The notes beneath the pieces were generated by a model that did not search any database, was not told the origin of the DNA, and saw only the letters and a list, made by a program, of their open reading frames with translations. Below, piece by piece: positions 6,394 through 13,334 of a stretch of 31,723 bases of DNA. Numbering within the stretch: position 1 is the stretch's first letter; each line of letters begins with the position of its first letter. Made by a program: the position numbers and the translations under genes. This DNA comes from JBAYHA01 sp964605975 (GTDB lineage: Bacteria; Patescibacteriota; Patescibacteriia; UBA11705; JABHMO01): positions 1 through 31,723 of the forward strand of contig CAZSER010000005.1 of NCBI GenBank assembly GCA_964605975.1, given 5' to 3'.

Positions 6394-7287
6394 ATGTATA
6401 GCCAAATTGATTCTAACAAAAGAAGATCGTTAATTTTGGTTTTTGTCTTCATTTTACTTATTACGGGGGTTGGATTTTTGTTGGGAGCTATTTTAGGTCA
6501 AAATAATACTGTTTATCCTTATGGTTTTGTTATTGGAGCAGTAATAATTTCTTTATTAATGACTTCCGTTTCATACTTTGCCGGAGATAAAATTGCATTA
6601 TCAGCAAGTGGTGCTAAGCAAATTTCCAAAGAACAAAATCCCTATCTTTACAATATGGTTGAAAATCTTTGTTTAACCTCTGGACAACCAATACCCAAGA
6701 TTCATATTATCGAAGATCCAGCCATTAACGCTTTTGCTACAGGCAGAAAACCGGAAATTTCTTCAATTGCAGTTACTACTGGTGCTTTAGAAAAATTAGA
6801 AAATGAAGAATTGGAAGGTGTTATTGCTCACGAACTTAGTCATATTAAAAACTATGATATTCGACTAATGATGTTGGTGGTTGTTTTGGTTGGCACAATT
6901 TCTATTTTAATTGATTGGGGATTGCGAATTGGGTTTCTAAACAGAAGAAGTGATGACCGAGAAGGTAGTAATCCGGTTTTTTTGATTCTGGGTCTTATTT
7001 TATTAATTCTAGCCCCGATTATTGCGCAAATGATTAAGTTTGCCATTTCAAGAAGAAGAGAATACTTAGCCGATGCTTCGGGAGCGCTTTTAACTCGTTA
7101 TCCGGAAGGATTGGCTATTGCCTTAGAGAAAATTGCTAATGATAATCTCCCGTTAAAAAAATCTTCTACTGCGACTGCCCATCTTTTCATTGCTAGTCCC
7201 TTTAATGGTGAACGTTTAGCTACTATTTTCTCTACTCATCCTCCAATCACCGAAAGAATTAAGCGTTTACGGGAGATGGGTAATTAA
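6394..7287 (+). CDS. htpX: M48 membrane metalloprotease, HtpX-like
   Basis: 297 residues. Zinc-dependent endopeptidase of the inner membrane that degrades misfolded membrane proteins in characterised relatives. Seen: two N-terminal membrane segments (about 13-33 and 44-62), the IEDPAINAFATGR segment before the active site, zinc motif HELSH at 146-150, two further membrane segments, and the third-ligand region RRREYLADASGA. The start is ATG 6394; an in-frame TTG at 6385 adds three residues and is less likely. It is paired with lemA, a recurrent arrangement. Confidence 0.93.
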   Translation: MYSQIDSNKRRSLILVFVFILLITGVGFLLGAILGQNNTVYPYGFVIGAVIISLLMTSVSYFAGDKIALSASGAKQISKEQNPYLYNMVENLCLTSGQPIPKIHIIEDPAINAFATGRKPEISSIAVTTGALEKLENEELEGVIAHELSHIKNYDIRLMMLVVVLVGTISILIDWGLRIGFLNRRSDDREGSNPVFLILGLILLILAPIIAQMIKFAISRRREYLADASGALLTRYPEGLAIALEKIANDNLPLKKSSTATAHLFIASPFNGERLATIFSTHPPITERIKRLREMGN

Positions 7288-7313
7288 AATTTATAAAAAG
7301 ACAGAGAACTTAT

Positions 7314-8084
7314 ATGCCAATGAAAAGAATCGAAAGTAAAGATAACGAACAAATTAAAAAAGTTGCCAAACTGGCACAAAAAAAATATCGGGACGAGTTT
7401 TGTTTTTTTACTGTAGAAAATTTTAAAACTTTCAAAGATGCTTCAACTGTTATTCCGGAGCAAATTTTTTTAACTCAAGAATTTTTTGATCAACATCGAC
7501 AAAATTTTTCTTCTGAAGAGTTGGATAAAACAACCATTATTTTCCCGGAAATAATGTCCAAAATTTCTAATTTAGAAACTAATGTTGGGTTTTTGGCTGT
7601 TTATAAAAAAAATATTTCAGAGATCAAAAAGGAATTGCCAATTATTTATTTAAACGGAATAAATGATCCGGGGAATTTGGGTACTATTTTCCGATCAGCC
7701 GTGGCTTTTGGTTTTAAAAATTTTGTTTTGGATGAGAAATGCGCTGATATATTTGGTCCCAAAACCGTTCAATCAGCCAAAGATGCAATTTTTAAATTAA
7801 ATTTTGATTTCGATAAAAACCAACAAAGGTTAAAAGAGATTAAGAAAGAAAAAACAGTTATAATTGGAGCGGAAATTTCCAGTCAGAGTATAAACTTAAA
7901 TAATTTTTCCTGGCCTCCAAATTTTTGTTTGATTTTGGGAAATGAATCTAGTGGTTTGGAGGTAGAAGTGAAAAAATTTTTGGATCAATCAATCCGAATT
8001 GAAATTCAAACGGAAATGGAATCATTAAATGTGGGAGTTTCTGCGGGAATATTATTTTATCAGATAAAAAAAGCGCAAAAATAA
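7314..8084 (+). CDS. SpoU-family RNA 2'-O-methyltransferase
   Basis: 256 residues. SPOUT-class SAM-dependent enzyme that methylates a ribose 2'-OH in rRNA or tRNA (TrmH/RlmB/TsnR group). Seen: an N-terminal substrate-binding domain (1-about 100), then motif 1 DPGNLGTIFRSA (118-129), motif 2 ILGNESSGL (207-215) and motif 3 ESLNVGVSAGIL (236-247), which build the knotted SAM site. The target nucleotide cannot be told from sequence. A second ATG two codons in (7320) is an equally possible start. Its stop codon sits in the terminator hairpin of the convergent minus-strand gene. Confidence 0.9.
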   Translation: MPMKRIESKDNEQIKKVAKLAQKKYRDEFCFFTVENFKTFKDASTVIPEQIFLTQEFFDQHRQNFSSEELDKTTIIFPEIMSKISNLETNVGFLAVYKKNISEIKKELPIIYLNGINDPGNLGTIFRSAVAFGFKNFVLDEKCADIFGPKTVQSAKDAIFKLNFDFDKNQQRLKEIKKEKTVIIGAEISSQSINLNNFSWPPNFCLILGNESSGLEVEVKKFLDQSIRIEIQTEMESLNVGVSAGILFYQIKKAQK

Positions 8085-8095
8085 TATTTTGCGCT
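8066..8095 (-). terminator. Minus-strand terminator overlapping 3' end of SpoU gene
   Basis: AGCGCAAAA (8072-8080) pairs with TTTTGCGCT (8087-8095) across a six-base loop. The flanking A run at 8066-8072 becomes a T run when read on the minus strand, so it terminates the gene at 8103-8363. On the + strand no T run follows. Confidence 0.7.
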
Positions 8096-8102
8096 ACTGT
8101 GT

Positions 8103-8363
8103 CTAGATTGATTTCCAGACAAGAAGGCTATCGGGAGAAACCTCTAAGGGTTGTTTTGTCTCCTTGTCAATCCAAACTATTTGTTGGTTGTCTTGCTGAC
8201 AAAGTGATGCTTCAAAAAGTTGCCCGTCATCAGTAATTACTTGATATAGTTGAAGAGAAGATACATATTCAGGATTCATCTCTCCAAAAGCAGTAAAGCC
8301 CCTTTCCCTTAAAGAACACAAACACAAATGGCAATCATTTGAACATCGACAGTTTGTTGTCAT
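8103..8363 (-). CDS. Small Cys-rich protein, unknown function
   Basis: The only minus-strand gene here; 86 residues, no recognised family. The N terminus holds five cysteines in twelve residues (CRCSNDCHLCLC; C5, C7, C11, C14, C16), which could bind a metal; C55 stands alone. The remainder is acidic and rich in Gln and Asp, with a short beta-like pattern (LYQVITDDGQLFEASL, QIVWIDKETKQPLEV). It is supported as real by a clear AGGAG Shine-Dalgarno seven bases before the ATG, a dedicated minus-strand terminator and a candidate promoter. Wording and base use look less AT-rich than its neighbours, which may point to transfer. It is not an iron-sulfur ferredoxin by spacing. Confidence 0.75.
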   Translation of the reverse strand: MTTNCRCSNDCHLCLCSLRERGFTAFGEMNPEYVSSLQLYQVITDDGQLFEASLCQQDNQQIVWIDKETKQPLEVSPDSLLVWKSI

Positions 8364-8405
8364 TTTTTCTCCTATTATTTGATAATGACACCAACACTAA
8401 GAAAG

Positions 8406-8432
8406 GTTATATTAAAAATAAAGTTTCGTCAA
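8406..8432 (-). promoter_or_regulatory. Candidate minus-strand promoter
   Basis: Read on the minus strand, TTGACG (8432-8427) is followed after 15 bases by TATAAC (8411-8406), upstream of the small Cys-rich gene. The spacer is two bases short of ideal, so it is only a candidate. Confidence 0.4.
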
Positions 8433-8435
8433 GTT

Positions 8436-9431
8436 ATGAATTGGGAAAGTTTTTTTGTTTTTTTTGCGGATAAACCGGCATTTCGACTTAAACAGGCGCA
8501 AACTTTTTTATTCAAAAATTTAATTACTGATTGGCAAGAAGCAACCTCGCTACCATTACTTTGGCAAAGAGAATTAAATACTGTTTTCCCAATTAATAAC
8601 AACTACCAACTTTTTAATTCCCCAGACGGTTCGACTACGAAAATTGTGTTAACTTTAAGTGATGGACAAAAAGTTGAAGCTGTTTTGATGCGCTATGAAA
8701 AAGGCAGAACGACAATCTGTGTTTCCTCCCAAATCGGTTGTGCCGTTAAATGTGCTTTTTGTGCGACTGGGGGGATGGGGTTTAAAAGGAATCTATCGCC
8801 ATGGGAAATTGCTGAACAAGTTTTAGTTTTGGCTAGAATTTTAAAGAGCGAAGACCGCCGACTAACCAATATTGTTTTTATGGGAATGGGAGAGCCGTTT
8901 TTAAATATGGAAAATTTAAAAGAATCTTTGCTAATAATTAAAGGAAAAGATTTTTTTAATCTAGGAAATCGTCATATTTCTATTTCTACTGTTGGTATTC
9001 CTGAAAAAATAAAAGAGTTTGCGGATTGGAGAACGGAAATAAACTTAGCCGTTTCTTTGCATGCTTCTAATGATCAGAAAAGAAAGCAAATTATTCCATT
9101 GGCGGGAAACTTTTCAATTAAAGAAATTTTAGAGGCAGTTGATTATTACATCCAAAAAACAAACCGTAAGGTAATGTTTGAATATATAATGTTAAAAGAT
9201 TTTAATGATAGTTTCACTGATGCAGAGGAGTTGTCTAAGTTGTTGAGCAAAAAACTGTATCATCTTAATTTGGTTCGTTATAACGAAACGGCTGGAATCT
9301 TTAAATGTTCAGAAGATTCAACAATCAAAAATTTTAAAAAATATCTGATGGACTCGGGTTTGAATGTGACGGAACGATTTAGTTTTGGCGGAGAGGTAAA
9401 AGGTGCTTGCGGACAACTTGCTGGGAAGTAG
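8436..9431 (+). CDS. rlmN: 23S rRNA/tRNA adenine-C2 methyltransferase RlmN
   Basis: 331 residues from the ATG at 8436. Radical SAM enzyme that places the C2 methyl of A2503 in 23S rRNA and A37 of some tRNAs. Seen: an N-terminal helical domain, the radical SAM cluster motif CAVKCAFC (C102, C106, C109), GEPFLN, SLHASND, and the C-terminal GACGQL, where C325 matches the cysteine that carries the methylene intermediate. An upstream in-frame ATG at 8379 would add 19 residues unlike the family and would overlap the promoter and Shine-Dalgarno area of the divergent small gene, so I prefer 8436. Confidence 0.93.
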   Translation: MNWESFFVFFADKPAFRLKQAQTFLFKNLITDWQEATSLPLLWQRELNTVFPINNNYQLFNSPDGSTTKIVLTLSDGQKVEAVLMRYEKGRTTICVSSQIGCAVKCAFCATGGMGFKRNLSPWEIAEQVLVLARILKSEDRRLTNIVFMGMGEPFLNMENLKESLLIIKGKDFFNLGNRHISISTVGIPEKIKEFADWRTEINLAVSLHASNDQKRKQIIPLAGNFSIKEILEAVDYYIQKTNRKVMFEYIMLKDFNDSFTDAEELSKLLSKKLYHLNLVRYNETAGIFKCSEDSTIKNFKKYLMDSGLNVTERFSFGGEVKGACGQLAGK

Positions 9432-9505
9432 TCTAAATTTACTGTTTTATTAATATCTAACAACTAAATTTAGCTAATTTTAGAATAAATACTTTTTTAT
9501 AATCG

Positions 9506-9534
9506 TTGACAAAACGGTTTTTTTTGTTTATAAT
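9506..9534 (+). promoter_or_regulatory. Consensus sigma-70 promoter
   Basis: TTGACA (9506-9511), exactly 17 bases, then TATAAT (9529-9534): a perfect consensus. It drives the DUF5698-type gene, leaving a leader of about 100 bases before the ATG at 9639. Confidence 0.85.
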
Positions 9535-9577
9535 GATGTTGCCAAAATATTTTTAAATTTGGTTATTTGAAGAGTTA

Positions 9578-9593
9578 GACGGAAGCCTCCGTC
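9578..9593 (+). promoter_or_regulatory. Leader hairpin
   Basis: GACGGA (9578-9583), loop AGCC, TCCGTC (9588-9593): a compact perfect six-pair hairpin in the leader of the next gene. No T run follows. Soon after it a six-codon upstream frame (ATG 9610 to TAA 9627, MSTLN) precedes the main start. Whether either matters for control is unknown. Confidence 0.35.
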
Positions 9594-9638
9594 CAAAGGT
9601 TGACTTCAAATGAGTACTTTAAATTAAGAAAACTCCCT

Positions 9639-9935
9639 ATGCTACTGTTTTTTATCGGAGTTTTGGAAATGCTAATTGCCGCCTCTTGGACAAAAGTTGT
9701 TTCAGAGACAAAAATTTTAATGAGTGGAGCTATTACTTTGGTAAATATCTTCATTTGGTATTTTGTACTGAGTCAGGTTTTGGAAGATCTTAGCAATATA
9801 ACAATTATTGTTATGTATGCTTTGGGATGTGCGGTTGGCACCATGCTCGCAACCTATTTGTTTGACATTAGGGAAAAGAAAAAAAAGACCAGAAAGAAAA
9901 AAACTTTTTTGGTCAAAGAAACTGTAAAAATATGA
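9639..9935 (+). CDS. UPF0316/DUF5698-type membrane protein
   Basis: 98 residues from ATG 9639; an in-frame TTG at 9600 would add 13 (MTSNEYFKLRKLP). Three hydrophobic helices and a very basic tail (EKKKKTRKKK). The helices resemble the N-terminal domain of UPF0316 proteins: a first helix with GVLEMLIAASWT, a second with NIFIWYFVLSQVL, and a third with YALGCAVGTMLATYL. Normal UPF0316 proteins carry an additional soluble DUF2179 domain; that is missing here, so this is a membrane-only form. Function is unknown. A micro-ORF overlaps its stop by four bases (ATGA). Confidence 0.65.
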   Translation: MLLFFIGVLEMLIAASWTKVVSETKILMSGAITLVNIFIWYFVLSQVLEDLSNITIIVMYALGCAVGTMLATYLFDIREKKKKTRKKKTFLVKETVKI

Positions 9936-9979
9936 AGAAAGAAGACCCCCTTGGGGCCAAGGACATTATTGGTACTTGA
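9932..9979 (+). CDS. Candidate 15-residue micro-ORF
   Basis: The frame MKKEDPLGAKDIIGT starts with an ATG that overlaps the preceding stop as ATGA, the usual layout for coupled translation, and its own TGA ends one base before the terminator stem begins at 9980. Its DNA is noticeably richer in G+C than the flanks, including a CCTTGG/CCAAGG inverted repeat at 9949-9962. I recognise no family. The fit between the neighbour and the terminator makes translation plausible, but it could be chance. Confidence 0.35.
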   Translation: MKKEDPLGAKDIIGT

Positions 9980-10027
9980 ATGCCGTCAATTTTAAAACGG
10001 AATAGTTTAATTGACGGCATTTTTATT
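9980..10027 (+). terminator. Intrinsic terminator with embedded -35 box
   Basis: ATGCCGTCAATT (9980-9991) pairs perfectly with AATTGACGGCAT (10009-10020), followed by TTTTATTT. The right arm contains TTGACG (10011-10016), which is spaced as the -35 of the next promoter. Confidence 0.85.
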
Positions 10028-10039
10028 TACTGTTATAAT
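10011..10039 (+). promoter_or_regulatory. Promoter overlapping terminator
   Basis: TTGACG (10011-10016), 17-base spacer, TATAAT (10034-10039) with an extended TG at 10032. The -35 lies in the right arm of the preceding terminator. Confidence 0.65.
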
Positions 10040-10068
10040 AAGATGTCATTTTTTATTGGAGGGACAAA

Positions 10069-10347
10069 ATGATCTCTTTTGAAGATGAAAAGGCTGTTCT
10101 TTGTAAGAAAATAAGAAAATGTATATTATTGCAAACGCTATCAACCGTTTCTTTTTGTTTTTTTCTTGTTTTTATTTCTTTAAATCTACCGTTCAAGCAG
10201 TTTTTTTCTTTCGAAATGATTGTTTACTATTTAGGAACACTGTCTTCTCTTTTTATTATGGCTTTTACGGAAGTAAAGATAAAAAGACAGTATCAAGAAA
10301 TTAGAAAAAGGGAACGGGAATTTCTGGAAGAGGTAATCAATCATTAA
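10069..10347 (+). CDS. Small two-helix membrane protein
   Basis: 92 residues, unknown family. It has a short charged N terminus (MISFEDEKAVLCKKIRK), two hydrophobic helices (about 20-38 and 46-66), then a charged helical tail (KIKRQYQEIRKREREFLEEV) that could form a coiled coil in the cytoplasm. The start is fixed by a strong GGAGGG Shine-Dalgarno at 10058-10063. It is a single-gene unit with its own promoter upstream and terminator downstream. Confidence 0.75.
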   Translation: MISFEDEKAVLCKKIRKCILLQTLSTVSFCFFLVFISLNLPFKQFFSFEMIVYYLGTLSSLFIMAFTEVKIKRQYQEIRKREREFLEEVINH

Positions 10348-10354
10348 ACAGCAC

Positions 10355-10386
10355 AAGTCTCAACATTTTGAGACTTTTATTTTTTT
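10355..10386 (+). terminator. Intrinsic terminator
   Basis: AAGTCTCAA (10355-10363) pairs with TTGAGACTT (10368-10376) around a CATT loop, followed by TTATTTTTTT. It ends the small membrane protein unit. Confidence 0.88.
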
Positions 10387-10394
10387 CATTTATT

Positions 10395-10403
10395 TGCTAA
10401 AAT
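10395..10403 (+). promoter_or_regulatory. Candidate extended -10
   Basis: TGCTAAAAT, an extended -10 (TG-N-TAAAAT), 47 bases before the CcdA-like gene. There is no recognisable -35. Confidence 0.35.
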
Positions 10404-10449
10404 TAAGATAGTGGTTTTCACCGTTTTTATTTTTTAATTTTATTTATTT

Positions 10450-11112
10450 ATGAATATAACTTGGTCGTTAATTGTTGTTTCTGCTTTAATAGATTCTATT
10501 AATCCTTGCGCTTTTGCTGTTTTGATCTTTTTGATTATGTATTTATTGGCGATTCGTGATAAGAAGTTAATGTTAAAAATTGGCTTAGTTTATATTAGTG
10601 TTGTTTTCACCGTTTATTTTTTGGCGGGAATTGGTTTATTAAGTTTTATTCAAAGCGTACAACTTACCAAGTTTTTTTATTATTTAACGGCAACCATCTC
10701 AATTGTTTTGGGGTTGATCAATGTTAAAAATGCCTTTTTTTCCGAAAAACCACTTTTGGCAATTCCTGAGTCCCAAAAACCATTGTTATTTAAATATATT
10801 AAAAAAGCAACTATTGGGGCATCAATTGTTTTAGGTTTTTTGGTGGCCGTATTCGAACTTCCTTGTACTGGTGGGGTTTATTTAGCTATTTTGTCATTAT
10901 TGGCTGATCGCAATGTTTGGTTAGAAGCGGTAGTTTATCTTTTGGTTTATAATTTCATTTTTATTTTGCCATTGTTGGTTATTTTGGTTGGTGTTTATTT
11001 CGGTTATAGTCCAGAAAAATTTGAAAAGTTGCGCCGATCGGGCAAGGTTACTATGCGGTTAGTTTTGGGATTATTGTTAATCGGTTTAGGAATTTTGATG
11101 TTCTTCCTTTAA
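10450..11112 (+). CDS. CcdA/DsbD-like thiol-electron transporter
   Basis: 220 residues with about six membrane helices, the size of CcdA. Members pass electrons from cytoplasmic thioredoxin across the membrane to outside thiol proteins. Seen: a cysteine in the first helix, INPCAF (C20), and one in the fourth helix, ELPCTGG (C139), the pair expected of the two symmetric halves, each with an adjacent Pro. Other inner-membrane families share the fold, so the exact partner is inferred. A six-Cys anchored protein (24130) and a peroxiredoxin-like protein (30988) elsewhere in the window could be clients. Confidence 0.85.
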   Translation: MNITWSLIVVSALIDSINPCAFAVLIFLIMYLLAIRDKKLMLKIGLVYISVVFTVYFLAGIGLLSFIQSVQLTKFFYYLTATISIVLGLINVKNAFFSEKPLLAIPESQKPLLFKYIKKATIGASIVLGFLVAVFELPCTGGVYLAILSLLADRNVWLEAVVYLLVYNFIFILPLLVILVGVYFGYSPEKFEKLRRSGKVTMRLVLGLLLIGLGILMFFL

Positions 11113-11219
11113 TAGTTGTTAAATATCATTTTAAATCATTTTGCTAAAAATAAAAAACAACTAAGTCACAATGTTTTTCTTTTTTTAAAAAAATAGCTAT
11201 TTGAATAAATAAAATTAAT

Positions 11220-12821
11220 ATGCCAAGAATTATTGATAAATTGTTATCCGAATATACAATTAGCGAAAAAATTGATGATGGATCAGAAAAAATAAAAGTT
11301 AATGATGTTGTCGCCAAGGCCGCACTGTTTTATGAAAAGATTCGTAATGCTATTGATTATCAAGAGGAACATTTAATCAGAAAAAATGCTATTTATCGTA
11401 TTTTGAAAAGAAAACTGGTTTATGAAAAAGTGGTGATGGAAAACTATTTATTGGAAAAATACCACAGTCAAAATATGACGGAACAGTTATTGCAGGAGTT
11501 AATTCGTGGTGGTTATTTAAAAGCCTCCGTTCCGGTAAAAATGATTACTGTTGTTGACGCAATTATTGAAAAATATAATACGCTATTAAATAAAGCGCGT
11601 GAACTTGATGGAAAGATAAGCAAAAAGTTTTTTCGTTATATTTTGGAAATGACAGCGGTAGAAATTGAAGATTCGTTAATTTCTCATTCCAAAGAAAAAG
11701 CATTAATAAACTTCATGTTTGCTAATGTTAAGGCTAAGTTTACCTTATTATCCGACTTACCCGAAAAAGAGGCTGATTTGCAACTTTATTTGGCTTGTCA
11801 TCGGTCATTATTTAAATGGGATGAGGCGATGTTGCGCTATCTTCTTTTGACTTTGTATTATCCTGGATGGAAAAGTGATGATCCAGAGGTTTTACAGAAA
11901 ATTGCAGGGAATATGAATGCTATTTTTAATGGTATTGATAAACAAATTTTTTCGATTTGGCAAAGAAAGCTGGTCAAGGTAATGCAAAAAAAGGTTATTA
12001 TTTACATGATTTTAAGTGATATTATTGAGAGCAATGGAAAAAAAGCAGTGGAGCTTTTTCGAGATGAGGCTCTTTTGGAAGTAGAAACCAAAAAAGCGAT
12101 TACCAAAAGGATGGATATCGTCAAGGCCAAGTTGCGTCGAGGAGTTGTTCGGAGTATTATTTATGTTTTTTTTACCAAAATGTTATTGGCTTTGGCGATA
12201 GAGTTTCCTTTGGATTGGTATTTGGCGGGTGAAGTTAACTATTTTAGTGCTGGAATAAATATTTTATTTCCTCCAGTAATCATGTTTTTTGTTGCCATAA
12301 TGATTCGTATGCCAAAAAAAGAAAACACACAAAAAATAATTGAAGAAATTAAAAATATCTCCAAGGGAAATGGGGAAGGAAAACCGACAAAGGTTGTTTC
12401 TCCTAATACGGGGAGTAGAATTGTGAAGTTTTTCTTTAATTTAATTTATGTATCTTCTTTTGTTTTTTCTTTATCAATGATTTTTTGGGTTTTATTTGGA
12501 CTGGGCTTTAATGTCTTTTCGGCTTTAATTTTTGTTTTGTTTTTAACCTTGGTTAGTTTTTTTGGAATTAGGATCAGAATCCCTGTTCAGGAACTGATGG
12601 CTGTTGATAAAAAGGATAATTTTATTGGAGCTTTGTTGGATTTTTTTACTTTACCATTCGTTAGTATGGGGCGCTGGATGTCCACTAAATTTAGTCGAGT
12701 TAATGTTCTGGCAATGTTCTTAGATTTGATAATTGAGGCTCCTTATAAACTGTTAGTAGAGATTTTTGAAGATATGTTAGGATTTTTTAAAGAAAAAAAG
12801 GAGGATGTTTTAATTGAGTAA
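11220..12821 (+). CDS. Large membrane protein of unknown function
   Basis: 533 residues; no known family recognised. The N-terminal 300 residues are soluble and helical, with many charged stretches (KNAIYRILKRKLVYEKVVMENYL region). A pair of hydrophobic helices follows (about 312-330 with LALAIEFPLDWYL, and 343-365 NILFPPVIMFFVAIMIRMP), then a charged linker (about 368-400), then a second helix pair (about 407-455), and an amphipathic C terminus. Proteins of this build with an EFP..WY/NxLFPP core are, from memory, common in Patescibacteria, but I cannot confirm that here. It is monocistronic: 107 bases upstream and a consensus promoter right after it. Confidence 0.75.
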   Translation: MPRIIDKLLSEYTISEKIDDGSEKIKVNDVVAKAALFYEKIRNAIDYQEEHLIRKNAIYRILKRKLVYEKVVMENYLLEKYHSQNMTEQLLQELIRGGYLKASVPVKMITVVDAIIEKYNTLLNKARELDGKISKKFFRYILEMTAVEIEDSLISHSKEKALINFMFANVKAKFTLLSDLPEKEADLQLYLACHRSLFKWDEAMLRYLLLTLYYPGWKSDDPEVLQKIAGNMNAIFNGIDKQIFSIWQRKLVKVMQKKVIIYMILSDIIESNGKKAVELFRDEALLEVETKKAITKRMDIVKAKLRRGVVRSIIYVFFTKMLLALAIEFPLDWYLAGEVNYFSAGINILFPPVIMFFVAIMIRMPKKENTQKIIEEIKNISKGNGEGKPTKVVSPNTGSRIVKFFFNLIYVSSFVFSLSMIFWVLFGLGFNVFSALIFVLFLTLVSFFGIRIRIPVQELMAVDKKDNFIGALLDFFTLPFVSMGRWMSTKFSRVNVLAMFLDLIIEAPYKLLVEIFEDMLGFFKEKKEDVLIE

Positions 12822-12832
12822 CCAGTTTTTTG

Positions 12833-12861
12833 TTGACAAAATTTTTTCTCCCTGTTAAAAT
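12833..12861 (+). promoter_or_regulatory. Consensus promoter
   Basis: TTGACA (12833-12838), 17 bases, TAAAAT (12856-12861), upstream of the 107-residue orphan gene. Confidence 0.75.
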
Positions 12862-12901
12862 TAAAATTCCGTTAGTTCATTTTATTTATGGAGGGTAATA
12901 A

Positions 12902-13225
12902 ATGAGCAGATCATCAGTTTTTTTTATCGAACCATTGGATGCCTTTTCTAATGAGTCTATTTTGTTGTATTTATCTCGTAATGAATTTGTTGCTCCTCTA
13001 AAAATTCTGACTAGTAATAATAGTTATTATGATGTTTATGAGCTTAGTTGCCGAGAATTAAAATATATTCATAGTTCTTCTAACTCATTAAATCTTAAAT
13101 TCCGTGTCTATAGAAAAAGAGGAAATGGTAAAGCGGAAATTTGGGATCTTTACAAAAGAAAGAAGAAGAGTTCCAAGCAAAAAGCTATTGCGCAGTCTGT
13201 GAAGCAAAAACAGAGTTCTACCTAA
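12902..13225 (+). CDS. Small basic protein, unknown function
   Basis: 107 residues, no recognised family. The first 75 residues look like a small folded domain (FFIEPLDAF, YDVYELSCRELKYI, LNLKFRVYRKRG); the tail from about 77 is very rich in Lys, Gln and Ser, as in a nucleic-acid-binding extension. A strong GGAGGG Shine-Dalgarno (12890-12895) fixes the start, and the gene has its own TTGACA promoter and terminator. It stands directly before the PIN-PhoH gene, the place taken by an antitoxin in mycobacterial phoAT-phoH2, but the two have separate transcripts here and no similarity can be claimed. Confidence 0.72.
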   Translation: MSRSSVFFIEPLDAFSNESILLYLSRNEFVAPLKILTSNNSYYDVYELSCRELKYIHSSSNSLNLKFRVYRKRGNGKAEIWDLYKRKKKSSKQKAIAQSVKQKQSST

Positions 13226-13232
13226 AATTATT

Positions 13233-13257
13233 AAACCCGTATTAGCGGGTTTTTTTG
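13233..13257 (+). terminator. Intrinsic terminator
   Basis: AAACCCG (13233-13239) pairs with CGGGTTT (13246-13252), with a T-G pair closing an ATTA loop; the T run continues to 13256. The next promoter begins one base later. Confidence 0.88.
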
Positions 13258-13285
13258 TTGACAAAAATGATAAATAAGCTAAAAT
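13258..13285 (+). promoter_or_regulatory. Promoter for PIN-PhoH gene
   Basis: TTGACA (13258-13263), 16 bases, TAAAAT (13280-13285), abutting the terminator of the previous gene. Confidence 0.7.
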
Positions 13286-13334
13286 CAAGAAGTTCTTTGA
13301 CAATGTTTTTTGCGGATAACTTAGGGAGGATCAG

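Noticed and set aside
11113..11163. Inverted repeat TAGTTGTT/AACAACTA after the CcdA-like gene
   Set aside because: Only eight A-T rich pairs with a loop of about 35 bases and no T run; too weak to call.
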